From assembly GCF_005239225.2 (NCBI RefSeq), contig NC_133292.1:11991965-12055964 (forward strand): a DNA stretch of 64,000 nt, read 5' to 3'. The translations under genes were made by a program, and so were the position numbers. Each line of letters begins with the position of its first letter. Position 1 is the first letter of the stretch. Under the pieces are notes generated by a model. That model saw nothing but the letters and a program-made list of their open reading frames with translations. It ran no database searches and had not been told where the DNA came from. The stretch is from Populus alba. Its lineage: Eukaryota > Streptophyta > Magnoliopsida > Malpighiales > Salicaceae. This document shows, piece by piece, positions 1 through 11,837 of the stretch.

Positions 1-136
1 CTTGAAGAATGATTTTCTTTTTAGTCAAGTAAAGGACAGCAGCTCCATAATAATATGCAGAACTATATATGGACCATCACTTCTAAGGTGTGAGAACTTG
101 TAGAAACTACTTTGACATAGAAATTCGATGCCATAC

Positions 137-3100
137 CTTTTCATTATTCAAGCCAGCCTCCTCAAATGCCGAGAAAGCATCGGCAGCTAATACCTCTGCC
201 CACTGATATCGAGAATTTTCAAATTCAGAAAGTTAAGGAATGTAAAAGGCATCAGTACTAATGTAAAAACTCATTTCAAGGAAGCTAACTAGAGCTGTTT
301 AATAATATCAAAAGGAAGTTCTAGTATTCAGCAACTTAAATATGTACCTGGTAGCAATAGTAACCAGCTGCATATGTATCTGATACAGAAAAGATGAATG
401 AGAAACTGTTCATTGGAAGACAAGGGTCCAGTTGAAATATATAATTGCATTTTGAGTAAGCACCTGCAAATATGTGACTGAAACTACAGAGGAATCTGTC
501 CTCTGGTTGTAGGGGCATCACTTGTGTCTTTCTACTCACTCTTTGATCAATATCAAAGACAGATTCTAGCCCACCTGGAATGTAATTTTTATGGAGCTCC
601 AAATCCACACTTGCAAATCGTAGCTACAAATGACATTTTGAACAATTAAATCCTCCCTTTTGAGTAATGAATTAAGAAATTCTGCTTCCCCATTGACAGA
701 TAATCTAAGGTTATTGTCTTCGTAATATGATTTAACTCCCTGGTTGTTAAGCATGGGCATAAGGGTGGGTCTTAGAGAGGCCGCTTAATGCAGGAATGCT
801 TAAGGTCAGAACTTTAGCCTGATATTTTATTCCTAGACCCCTTTCAAAGATGGCCACAATCGTGTTGAATGGCTGTGGGCAGAGAACGGAAGAACAGAAC
901 GGAAGCCAGTTGTATACATCAAAACAATAACAGAAGTTTCTATATAGGTTTAGCAGAAAGGTAAGGAAATAAATTCAAGTATAATTCCATCTACCTGACG
1001 AAGCAATTCTGAACCTGCACGGAAAGTCCTTGTTGCAAGGAGCTTCGAACATATATCTTCAGGTAGACTCTCTCCAGTTTTATAGTGTTTAGCAATGCTC
1101 ATCAATGTATCTCTGCGAAATAGGGATGCAAAACACATCATTTTAACTGAAAGCGAAAGGCGGAGAATCACTTAGCATTAACAAGGTTGAATACTGCGAC
1201 AATAGGACACACTTAAAGTTTCCCATTTGGAAAGGTGAAGGTTACAGCGAGTATGGACTACAGGCAGTCAAGGCAAGGATGGAATTTGATGCGGCATGGA
1301 TCGAGCAAATGGTTGAAATGAAAAGGAAATGGCAAGTAGAATGATTACGATAGTTATTTTATATAACATTACCTTTGGTAACACCAATGTTCCATGAACT
1401 GAGAAGGTAATTCAACAGCATCCCATTCTATCCCTTTTGTACCAGAAACAAGACCTTCATCTTGATTGGTCAGCATATGCTGAAGGGCATGTCCGAACTC
1501 ATGGAACAGAACCTCAACCTGGGGCCATCAACAATGAGATATCAGATATCAAAAGATACAGAAAGATAACTTTTTCCAGCTAAGATGAATGCAGAACCTA
1601 CCTCACGGAAGGTCATGAGACTTGGCTTGTCAGCCGATGGTGGTGTTTGATTACACACAATATGTACAACCGGTAGCCTGTGTGATGTAGCATCATGTGA
1701 AAGTACACGACTGCGACCAACAACCAAATCCACCCATCCCCCACCGCGTTTCCCATAAGGACGAGAATATGGATCAAAATAGAAGTATGCTATTGGAACA
1801 TCTGACAAGTTTTTGACACAGTAGAATCTGACATCATTGTTCCAAACCTGAAGAGTCATAAACCAAACGGCATTGGTAGGTTGCAGTTTGATGTTGAAAC
1901 CACGAATACATAAACCTATTTTAGAATGTGAAAAGATTACCGGAGCTAATCCATCAGCTGGGTAAATATTAATACCAAAGAGCTTCTTTCCAAGGCTGAA
2001 AAGACCTTCTATAACCCTTGACAGTGGGAAAAAAGCACGTAGTTCTTCCTGCAGCCAAGAAAACAAGCAGGGAACACCATTTAGCCTTACTTAAAGTGGA
2101 AAAAAACTCATAACAAAGAGATGAATACAAAGTTTCCATCCACTTTCACATTGATTTCTTATGCTACAAAGAGGGAAGGGATCTACCTCATTAATGTCAC
2201 ACCTCGACTCGCGAAGCCTCTCGCTCCAGAAGTTGATGTCCCAGTGTCTAAGTTGGTTGGCTTCCACAGCATTATGACCTTTAGCAAAAATCTCAAGGTC
2301 TTCCATGTCTTCAAAGAAAAAAAATTTAGTTACTCCATTGCCAAAAATATTCACAATATTCAACATCTTATCAAGTTAAATATCAAATTCAATCATCTGT
2401 AAATGGTCATCTTAAAACATAACAACAGGTGCTCTTATCTAGGCACTAGACAGTAAAACCCCAGAGAAACCCTACAATAATCAGGATGCAAAAACATGAA
2501 TTCCTACTAAGAACTAAATGGGAAATAGAATCAACGCCAATTACCTTGAATTGCAGAACTGTGGCATGCATTGCAAAGTTCCTCAATAAGCTCCTCTGCC
2601 TTATCAACTGTCGCCATTTTTGTTTCCATGCTTACCTGGAATGACCATGCCCGAGTTACTAAGATCAGCAGAATGAACATTTAACACACACTGCATGTCC
2701 TACCTCAGCGTAATTATCGAATCCAAGAAGCTTTGCCTTCTCCAACCTAAGCTTCAAAATGTGATTGATGATTTCTGTATTGTCAAGAACTCCAGTTGAA
2801 GCACGAGTGACATAAGCACGGTATAGTTCTTCACGTAAAGAACGATTCTTTGCATGTTGCATGATTGAACGATAGCTTGGACCAGCCAATGTGACAACCC
2901 ATGGACCATTTTCAGCAGTTGCATTTTCGTGACCCTTGATTCTCAAGAGTATGAAGCATATAAGAGAACGAAGAAATGCAAGAAATGACTTGGCAAAATG
3001 CAAGTTGTAACAATGCAGGCCAGCATTTTGACACAGTATACCTTGGACACTGCCATCTGTGCAGCCATTGCAAGCCCAGTAGCTGTCATTCCTTCGATGT

Positions 3101-4756
3101 CCTTCTTATCTGTAATTAATTTTTCAAATTTGTTCGTTGCATCTAAAATATTCTCCTCAAACTGCTGTGCTAGCTTCTCCAACTCCTGAACTCAATGACA
3201 GGGAATATTCACAAATCTATAAAAATAACATACATTGCAGCGGTAACTACTTTCTGAATTCCTTTTCATTTCCCCAAGAAGATTTAAAGGCTACAAACAT
3301 GTTTAGCTTAGAATTATCCCGCTTATGATGCTCTAATAATCAGAAAAGGTAATTTCCTGATACTGCTGACAAGGAAAAATAATATCTCCTGGAATCAAGA
3401 TCGACTCAAGCTCATATCAGGAAGAAGGAAAGCTAACTCGTTCATTTGCTTGTCTTTTCTGTATCATTACTGCTTTAATGTGAGTCATCGATGTCGAAAC
3501 TCACCTGTTGAATCTCATTGAAACGTTTTCTTTTATCATCCTCAAGAGAAACACCATTGAGGACTGCCTCCTTTATTTGAGCTGCAGAAAGCATAGACAA
3601 ATGCAGTTTATGATGAATCTGTATGTTGTGCCATGAGCTAAAAGATCAAATCATCACCAATGAACCATCGCACATCCAATGGATGGAAAAACTGAGCAGA
3701 AAGTATAGAACGTAATATTTTAGACTACAACAACAGTTTAAATAACCCTCGTGCTGCGAGTAAAACAATTTTTTTTACTCCGCGTATATAAAAAATAAAA
3801 GCTAAAGCTGCACGTAGAAATAATTATGATTGTCAATAATTCTAAACTTGTTCTAACTAGCAACATTCAAAACTATTTACTATTTAAACATTAGCTAAAT
3901 AATGAAAATCCAGATCAAATAAAATCTCTGAAAACCTAACTAGAAAGATAAACAAGATTCCAACATGGCAACTTTCAAGTCTAATTGGGACCAACTCTAT
4001 AGAGAACTGAGCGTGCAGGATACGTTGACCAAGTTTCAACTCAATTCAACTGTCCAACATTAATTTTACACCAGCAAAACCAAAACCAGATAAGATGTAG
4101 TTCATGAAGCTGCAATACCTTCCACTATGCGTTTTCGTGCCTCGTTCAAGCTCTCCCATTCAGAAGATTGTCGAATGGCTTTAAATGCAGTGTATATAGG
4201 TTTACTTTGGTCCAATCTAAGCTCGAACTTTACCTTCTCTGGCTGCAAGAAAACTTTTTTTTTTCTTTTAACCTAAAAAACACAGCCCGTGATTCATATG
4301 AAGATGGTAAAGAAACAGGTAATTACACAGTTACCTGGACTTCTTCGATGGCTGAACGAAGTTCAGGAGAATCCATAACAGCATTCAGATGGTTCACAAT
4401 CCCCCAAACAACAGATAATCTGTCTTTAATGTTCTCCAATGGCTCCACCAATTTTGGCCATGTTGGTTCTCCTCTAGTCTCTAACTCAACCAAATTACTC
4501 TCCTACACATATCACAGAACTATAGCTTCCAGGAAAATCTTCAATTCATGCTGTGAATTACAGTAAAAAACAATTGCCAGAACAAAAAAAAAAAAAAAAA
4601 AAAACAGAAGAGAAAGATCCGAAGCTTAACACAACGTACAAGCTGGTCCAAGAGTGAAAGGATGGCAGGGGAGACGTGCTTGGGCTGGATGGCATCATAA
4701 GGAGGAAAGAGGAAGTCCTCCAGCAAGGGATTGTTGTTTTGATAATCAGCTGCCAT
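137..4756 (-). CDS. Oligopeptidase A / thimet-type M3 metallopeptidase, cytosolic form, 3' end outside window
   Basis: Zn-dependent endopeptidase of family M3 that degrades short peptides, including cleaved targeting peptides. Exons in transcript order: 4640-4756, 4335-4502, 4119-4242, 3505-3581, 3042-3185, 2704-2934, 2545-2635, 2187-2308, 1941-2048, 1602-1847, 1373-1518, 995-1112, 464-623, 348-379, 137-202. All junctions are GT-AG and the frame is kept for 650 codons; the family is about 700 residues, so one final exon should lie left of base 1. The zinc site HEFGH is at residues 482-486 (about 1489-1503), with the third ligand Glu in VELPSQ at about 512. The protein starts [15 protein letters not shown] without a transit peptide, which fits the cytosolic paralogue (Arabidopsis AT5G10540 type) rather than the organellar OOP. 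An in-frame ATG three codons upstream (4765) is an alternative start. Oddity: the active-site loop reads [12 protein letters not shown], where I recall HIFAGGYAAGYY for the family. Confidence 0.93.
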
Positions 4757-5516
4757 GGATGACAATCACTTGATAGATCATTCCTAGTTATCATCATATG
4801 ACAACTATTTATGTATTTAACAAACATATTACAAGACTCTTTGACTTTTGTGCTACTATGAATTTTTTTATTTTTTCTCACATTTCTAGCTTGATTATCC
4901 TAATGTGTGCTAGTTAATAAATTAATGGAGAATTTGGTGATGTGGAGTAGTGGACTATATTTAATGAAATTGATGGGCGCAGTTCGGAGGACATAGGATG
5001 ATTTGATTGGCTTGATCTATCTTATACTAAGTCTATGCATAAATTACTTAATCGAATAAATTGTATTATTCTGAGGATTTTTTTTTTTTAATAGTTTTGA
5101 ATATTAGAATAACCGTTCATAAGAATTATTAAATCTTTTTAAAATACCAAATCATTGTGGAGAATGTAACCCGAATGGTGCTAATCGAGGTGGACAAGTA
5201 ACCACAAAGCTTAAGCCAAGTGTCAGACGCAAAGCAACCAACACGTGGCAGTTCCTCAAGCTCTTTGCATTAAAAATTCATTAAATTGGGCAATTGAAAG
5301 AGAAAAACATATGATCAATGACGAAACTAAATCTAAGCCACAAATAGCACTAACCGTCGTTTTTTAACTAACTACCTAATTAAAAAATAATTTAAAAAAT
5401 CCAAAAAAGTCTATATTTTATCGCTAAAAAGCCAACCAGATTCTCTCTCTCTCACCTGCTTTTCCTCTCACTTCAGCTCCGTTACAGTCCATGACCGAAC
5501 CTCACTCACCACATCA
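4757..5516. promoter_or_regulatory. Shared 760-bp head-to-head intergenic region (M3 peptidase / MRS2-11)
   Basis: The two flanking start codons point away from each other, so both promoters must lie here. The stretch is AT-rich. A pyrimidine patch (TTCTCTCTCTCTC, about 5441-5453) lies about 65 bp before the MRS2-11 ATG and resembles the Y patch of TATA-less plant promoters. I see no convincing TATA box on the MRS2-11 side. No other gene or clear repeat was seen. Confidence 0.55.
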
Positions 5517-8500
5517 ATGGCTTTATCTCTTCAATTTCCGCCGGCACTACCTAACCACCACCTCCTCTTCTCTCACTCTACACTCCCATCCTCCTCACCT
5601 CCTCACCTCTCTCTCATCCACAAGAAAAAATTATTTCCACTGCTTCCCATCGCAGTGAGATCATCTTCCAGAGTCAAATGTTTGACCAAATCAACGGAGG
5701 AGGATCGAAGCGAACAAGAAAGCAACTTAGTCTCTGACTCTGATGTCGGAGAAGAAGCAGAAATCAGAGAAGACACTAAAGTCCAGCTCCAACAGAACAA
5801 GAGGATTCCAACAACATCGTCGTTTGGTGATTCTCTCTCCCTTGGGATTCGTGAGCATGTTTATGAGGTGCGTTTTTTCTTTCCTTTTCCTTTGGTGCGG
5901 TGTCGTTTTTGTTTCTGCTAATCGTTTTGATTTTCGTTTTGAAGGTTGTAGAAGTTAAGCCAAATGGAATGGTATCCACTCGGAAAATAAACAGGCGTCA
6001 GTTACTCAAGTCTAGCGGTGACTGCCAAAATTAATTTTTTAATTTAATATATTTGTAATTGATTAGTATTTAATTAATTTCCTTAAAGAATGCTGTTATC
6101 TTTTTAAAAATCATCAGGTCTTCGACCAAGAGATGTCCGCAGTGTTGATCCATCATTATTTTTGACAAACTCAGTGCCCTCTTTGCTGGTAATTATTTTT
6201 TTTAACTAATTACTTGCAGTGAATTTTGTGCATGCTTGGCTTCAACAGTTGAATTGTGGTAAACTTACAGGTTCGTGAGCATGCTATCTTACTCAATCTG
6301 GGCTCATTGCGAGCGATAGCAATGCAAGAATGTGTCCTTATATTTGACTACAATCGGTAATTTTTTTATTCCGCAGCAGCACAAATTACTTCCATTTCTT
6401 TTATTATTCTTTTTGCTTGAGTTTAGCTAATGGTCAATCTCCTCCGTGTTCTGGTCCTTGTTAGGAGAGGAGGAAAAGCTTTTATAGATACCCTGTTGCC
6501 TCGGTTGAACCCCAGAAACTCGAGTGGAGGGCCATGCATGCCGTTTGAGCTTGAGGTCAGTCAGGTGTTCTTTATTCTTTAACTTTATCAGTGCTGAAAC
6601 ATGAACACTGCTAGATGAATGCGTTTTGATTTCTACATGTTGCGATTTGTGGAAAAGCTATATATTTTTTAAGTGGCTTCAGTGTTGAACTTTTAGGTTG
6701 TTGAAGCAGCATTGCTATCACGAGTACAACGTTTGGAACAGAGACTGATGAATATAGAACCTCGTGTGAGTATGGGAACATAGTGAGTGTACTTTTATTA
6801 TGTGTTGTTTTTTCTTTTGCTTGCGTCTTGATGCTCTTTAAAATTCTTTGTTTTGCCAGAAGTGTTTCTGAACTATTTTTAGTTCTCGAGATTCAAATTT
6901 GTAAAAAGGCGATGGTAACTAATCACTTAGTTGATACTTGAGTATAACATGCTTTACTTGATATTGCTAGGGTCAGGATTGCATAATATTTTCCCTTGTT
7001 GCTTTACTAAAACATGAACAAAGTCCTTCATTCTTCTTTTAATAAACCTCGATGATCTGTACGTTGCTTCTGCATTGATACCTATTCAACTTGCTTGCTA
7101 GGTTACATATTATGGTCTTCCTGACATGCTAAATCTTTACACCTGGTCCTTTACTGTTTGCTCCAGGTTCAAGCTTTACTCAAGGTTTTGCCCAACCGGT
7201 TAACTGCAGATATACTGGAGGAACTTCGTATTAGCAAACAAGCCTTGGTAGAGTTTCTTACTGTACTTGGAATGTCATAACTGTTGTGACAAGAAATGGT
7301 CTTTAATTCTTACACCTTCACTTTTTCATTAAAGGTTGAATTGGGTTCAAGGGCAGGGGCTCTTCGTCAAATGTTGCTTGATCTTTTGGAGGACGAACAT
7401 GAAATACGCAGGATATGTATAATGGGAAGAAACTGCAAACTCAAAGGAAATGACATTGTGGAATGCTCTGTTCCCCTAGAAAAGCAAATTGCTGAAGGTA
7501 AGACCTACATAGGCTCCGTATGCTTGACTTGAATAAGCAATGTTCCCATTTTGCATTATTCTTCTACTTCTTCTTTCTTTCTTTTTTATGAAAAAAGAGA
7601 TTTATATCAGAGAAAAGGAAAATAATTTACTAAAATAGGTTTAACCAGGGATTGATTTTTGTCATTTGCAGAAGAGGAGGAAGAAATTGAGATGCTTTTG
7701 GAAAATTACCTTCAGAGGTCTTTCCCCGGTCCCATTTTGCAAGGATATCTGATATAAGTTCCTCATACTTGATATGATTTATGCATAATAGGTTTAGGAA
7801 ACCTCTCCACTAATTCATTTCTCACTTCCTCCTTTAAATTTGTTTCAAAGAAAGGTAGACTGTTCATAAATGTTGACAATTTAAAATAAACTGTGAATAC
7901 GTGATGGCTTAGCTGTGCGTCAGGATTATGTCAATAATTCCTCAGGTTATGTTTGTATTCTTGTGCCTTTGTCATGTGGGTAGATATAAAAAGAGTGAAC
8001 TCATTTCTATAGATAATATGCAGCTCAATGCTGATTACTTGAGCATGTGAGGATATGTGTTGCCTTGGAATGAAAGCTTGGCATTTTGCTAGTATTGTCT
8101 ATATCTCGAGCTTTGGAATGACCAGAGAGAGTTAGCTAGGTCTATGTAACAGGCCTTCTATTGGAGGCAGGCTGGTGTATTTAACTTTTAGCTTGAACAT
8201 GGCCTCCAAGGGAACGTCAATAGGTGCTACTGTTGAGGTTGTGTTTTATTATTCATCACAATTCCGATTTAACTAGGAAAATAACATATATTTTCATTTC
8301 ATTCAACTCTACAGAATCAACAAAAGCCTTCAAGAAGTATTGCTGCTAGAATATAAAATAAGAAAAAAAATCTTCCAAGGAGCAGTTAATAAGTTGATGG
8401 GCATTCAGAATTATCTTTTCAGTTAGTGAAGTTACTTTGTCTACTATGCAAACTGGCATCTCAATATCCTGTGATTTTGCAGATCTGAATCTTGTCATGG

Positions 8501-10415
8501 TCAGGCAGAAAGACTTCTTGATTCTGCAAAAGAAATGGAAGATTCCATTGCTGTTAACTTAAGGTCTGAATTATTTTGACTTTTCTTGCTTTGTTAGCTT
8601 TGGCCTTAGAGTCCAATTAAACTTTAGTTGTTTTCTTTGTTTGTTTCAACTGAAGATAATCTTTGAAGCACTTTTTGAAGCTTTAAAAACCTTCTCAGAC
8701 ACACGGAATCAGTTAAATCATGAATGTACTTGGGTCATTGTGCCCGTGTTTAGGCTGAATGAAACTCAATGACTGTTTCTTTATTATTTGTTTAGTAAAA
8801 ACCTTTCCTTTACTAGTTGTTTAATTCTTTTGGTGGGTACCTTGGACCTAGAACAATGACTTTGGCTTAAATAAAGAATTAAGGTGCTCGTCAAGTCAAG
8901 GCCAGATTCTATATGAGTTAGCTTACAGAAAGAAAATTTTTAATTTTGCAGATTTTTTGCATCGAGTAAAGCTTAGCCAGACCATTCAAAAGGCACACGA
9001 TTGCTTTGTATTAATCATATGTAAAATTTTATCTGATTGTTATTTTTAGAGATTGAACACCAGAGCTATTGCATTTGAACTACCTCACATTAACTTAATA
9101 TTCTATTGAGTTCTGTTCCACCTACTGCAGATATACATACACCGGAACATTAACTTAATATTCTATTGTACTTTCCATGTGCGAAACGAGCTGAACAGCA
9201 CAAGAAAATTGCGCTAGCCTTACCCTAGAGGCCTGGAGGGTAAATTACCGAACACCCCTCAACGTAAAAATAAGAAGGAAAGATAAAAGAAGAAGTGGAA
9301 AGGAAATGGTGGGAAAAAAGAAAAGAAACAAAACCATGGCTCAGTTCACCTTGGCAATGATTTATGGTTATTTTTTCAGTAATACATAATTAATGGGAAT
9401 TATTGTGTTCCACACTTGTGAGATTCTGAATACCCAAACTTTTAAACTTTCTTTAACAGCTCTCGGAGGCTTGAGGTGAGCAGAGTGGAATTACTTCTCC
9501 AGGTTGGAACATTTTGTGTGGCTGTGGGTGCTCTAGTTGCAGGTGTGCCCTTCAGCTTGAAAACTAGTATCATGCCTCTTTTACTATGATTTTTTTATTT
9601 TATATGAACATCCTGCTCGTCCTCAGGCATTTAACTCGTTTTCAATGACTATGATTATATCTCTTTGATTAGTATATTGTACTTCTATTGAATTGATTAC
9701 AAATAGACACTGTCTCTCTTGATTATTCTTGACTCCAACAAACATTGAAGTCATGAAATTGATCACCACTTCCTAACCAGCATGATCATTTCATGCTGGT
9801 AGCTTTTGGATTTGGAAATGGTATATCTGCTGAAGTTGGGTTAAAACTGAAGATTTAGTTCTCAAGCAGGATCTCAATCACATCTTGTATTCTGAAAATC
9901 AATTGTTGTATATTAACGAGGAATTAAGTATGTGAGAGAATATGTGAAGTAGGAAGGTCATGCATTGGGTAACTCCAAAAGATGAACAAACAGTTAACTC
10001 CAGAATCATCTCTCAGAAAACTTGATCATGCTGAAATACTGCTACAAGTTTCTGATTTCTTATATGTCTGATAACGTCACATATGCTATTATGTTAATGA
10101 TACTTAGTGCCATGAAGCAAATGATCTGAGAATCTATTTTTGCATGCTTATCATAAGAAATGTTTCCTGGCTGCAGGTATATTTGGCATGAATTTGAAGT
10201 CCTATCTTGAAGAGCATGTGGTATGTTCGTCTTCCAAAAGTTCAAAATCATCATTCCATGTTATTCTATTCTGGTCCGGTTAAAATTGTTGTGCCATAAC
10301 ATCTTTGTTGGAATTGCAGTTTGCTTTTTGGTTAACAACATCTGGGATAATTTTTGGTGCTGTTGTGGCATTTTTTCTCATGTATTCATATCTTCGAGCT
10401 AGGAAGATACTGTAA
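5517..10415 (+). CDS. MRS2-11: Chloroplast magnesium transporter MRS2-11 / MGT10 (CorA-MRS2 family)
   Basis: CorA-like Mg2+ channel of the chloroplast envelope. Exons: 5517-5867, 5945-6017, 6118-6188, 6271-6356, 6465-6555, 6697-6765, 7167-7247, 7335-7497, 7672-7717, 8483-8563, 9460-9542, 10177-10220, 10320-10415, giving 444 residues; Arabidopsis MRS2-11 is about 459. Residues 1 to about 60 are rich in Ser, Pro and Leu, as in a chloroplast transit peptide. The core contains the MRS2 helical region (VLPNRLTADILEELRISKQA) and an acidic stretch EEEEEIEMLLENYLQR. Two C-terminal membrane helices lie at about 384-401 and 413-437, and the diagnostic GMN selectivity motif is at residues 402-404 (GIFGMN), right after the first helix. 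Nothing is broken. The neighbour on the right is a convergent SRPK gene. The 13-exon structure and transit peptide set it apart from non-plastid MRS2 members. Confidence 0.95.
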
Positions 10416-10437
10416 TCTGGGCAATTATTCAATATAG

Positions 10438-10669
10438 GTAAGTACTGCTTCCCGTGAACCATTATTTCTAGCAAAATCTCTTGAGCTACCAAGGACTCCT
10501 CTAGTAATAAACTGTTGTAGCAGAAATCCAAGGTCAACTGGAGATCCCACTTCAGCTCATTATGAGAAATATTCTGATGTTTCAGAGGTTCATGAGTCCT
10601 TATCATGAATTTCATGAGATAACTTTTATGGCAGTGGCTTGACCTAATGCTATCTTGTGTATTTTATAG
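10438..10669 (+). other. Probable 3'-UTR intron of MRS2-11
   Basis: A near-consensus donor (ATATAG/GTAAGTAC) begins 22 nt after the stop codon, and a pyrimidine-rich acceptor (ATTTTATAG/GCG) ends at 10669. The downstream exon would run into the 3' UTR to about 11.0-11.1 kb. The stop-to-junction distance is under 50 nt, so by the usual rule it would not trigger nonsense-mediated decay. No transcript data were available. Confidence 0.45.
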
Positions 10670-11133
10670 GCGATCTCAAAACTGAAGCAGCTCTCATGGC
10701 TAGTTGATTTGAGTCACCTGGACAAGGACCAGTCGACGATGTTTCTAGAGCGCATAATAGTCTGATTTGATTGCTGTTAGTGAGCTGTATGTAGGTAGTT
10801 ACATTAACATTATTTGTGGCCAGCACAGTACGCAACTACAGCTGTTGAAACCAAGAAGTGAAGTTTCATGGAACTTAAATATCCAATGCTTCAATATTTT
10901 ACCAGAGAAACGGAGCAAGGTTCTGCGAATTCCTGGAAAGAAGGAAGTGCTTATTCTTGGAACAAGTGGGGAGAAATTGTTCCTTATAAATTAGATGTAT
11001 TTTTGCTCCTGCAAACTGGAGTACCATAGCCATTCTGAAAATTTTGTTGTTAGGCTGTGATTCCCAGCAGAAGTAAATCTCTGTTTCCAGTTACGTCTAA
11101 TGGCATCTTTGAATTTCATAGTCGTCTAACTCT

Positions 11134-11272
11134 CAGCTTTTATTTTTCGTTTGAAAATATATTAAAATAATTTTTATTTTATTTTTTAAAAATTATTTTT
11201 AATATTATAATTCAAAAAAAACATTTTGAAAATGTTGTTTGGAACACAGTTCCAAACGAACTATAAAAGCTG
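11134..11272. mobile_element. Short MITE-like element, 139 bp, 10-bp terminal inverted repeats
   Basis: The ends CAGCTTTTAT (11134) and ATAAAAGCTG (11263-11272) are exact inverted repeats. Inside is the AT-rich core typical of the window's commonest dispersed repeat (a run like AAAATATATTAAAATAATTTTTA) and a 9-bp perfect hairpin GTTTGGAAC-aca-GTTCCAAAC. A target-site duplication was not clear. Confidence 0.5.
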
Positions 11273-11634
11273 TTGATCCGAGCCTGGGATATTTGGCTGA
11301 AACCGAAATAATGTATCGCGAGTATTGTTATTATCGACTCCTAGTCTTTTAATATGCAACATTTTGATTTGAATGTGAGGCTCAGGCGTAGCTATGAGTC
11401 AAGTGCAGTATCATTGCTAGCATACAGATATTTGACCTGAGCATACTCAATGGTATTGTTCATTGTTGTTATACCATGACTGGAAAAAAAACATTAATCT
11501 GGTAAAACCTGGTTAACTAAATTGAGTTCTTAGCAACCTTGCTAAATCTGATTCAAATCTAAGAAGCCAACACCAAGAAATTATTTTTAAAATAAAAAAA
11601 CAATGTTATTATAAAATAAAATAAAATTGATCTG

Positions 11635-11829
11635 TACTTGGTCTTGTAGCCCAGCGGTAGAAGGGCCTTGTGTCCTTCCTTTGCATCAGGATTCAAGTCT
11701 TGTTTGTGCACACTTGTCATTCCCGCGGTGCCTTACCTGTTTACTGGACTTGCAAGATGTTCAATGAGTCCGGGAATTAGTCGTGGTGCGCGTAAGCTGG
11801 CCCGGATATCCCGGCTTATCAAAAAAAAA
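11635..11829 (+). mobile_element. tRNA-derived SINE, Au-like, with target-site duplication
   Basis: A pol III A box (TAGCCCAGCGG, 11647-11657) and B box (GGATTCAAGTC, 11689-11699) sit 31 bp apart. The 3' part (GCGCGTAAGCTGGCCCGGAT, then CCCGGCTTATC and poly-A) is as I remember the plant Au SINE tail. The flanks repeat AATTGATCTG: the left copy ends at 11634 and the right copy ends at 11837, after the A tract. That is direct evidence of a retroposed insertion. It lies in the convergent gap between MRS2-11 and SRPK. Confidence 0.85.
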
Positions 11830-11837
11830 TTGATCTG

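Noticed and set aside
2121..2402. Plus-strand 93-codon open frame
   Set aside because: Antisense of the M3 peptidase exon at 2187-2308 and its introns; no family resemblance.
11641..11710. Possible tRNA gene (A and B boxes present)
   Set aside because: No cloverleaf acceptor stem, and the 3' extension, poly-A and flanking duplication identify it as a SINE.
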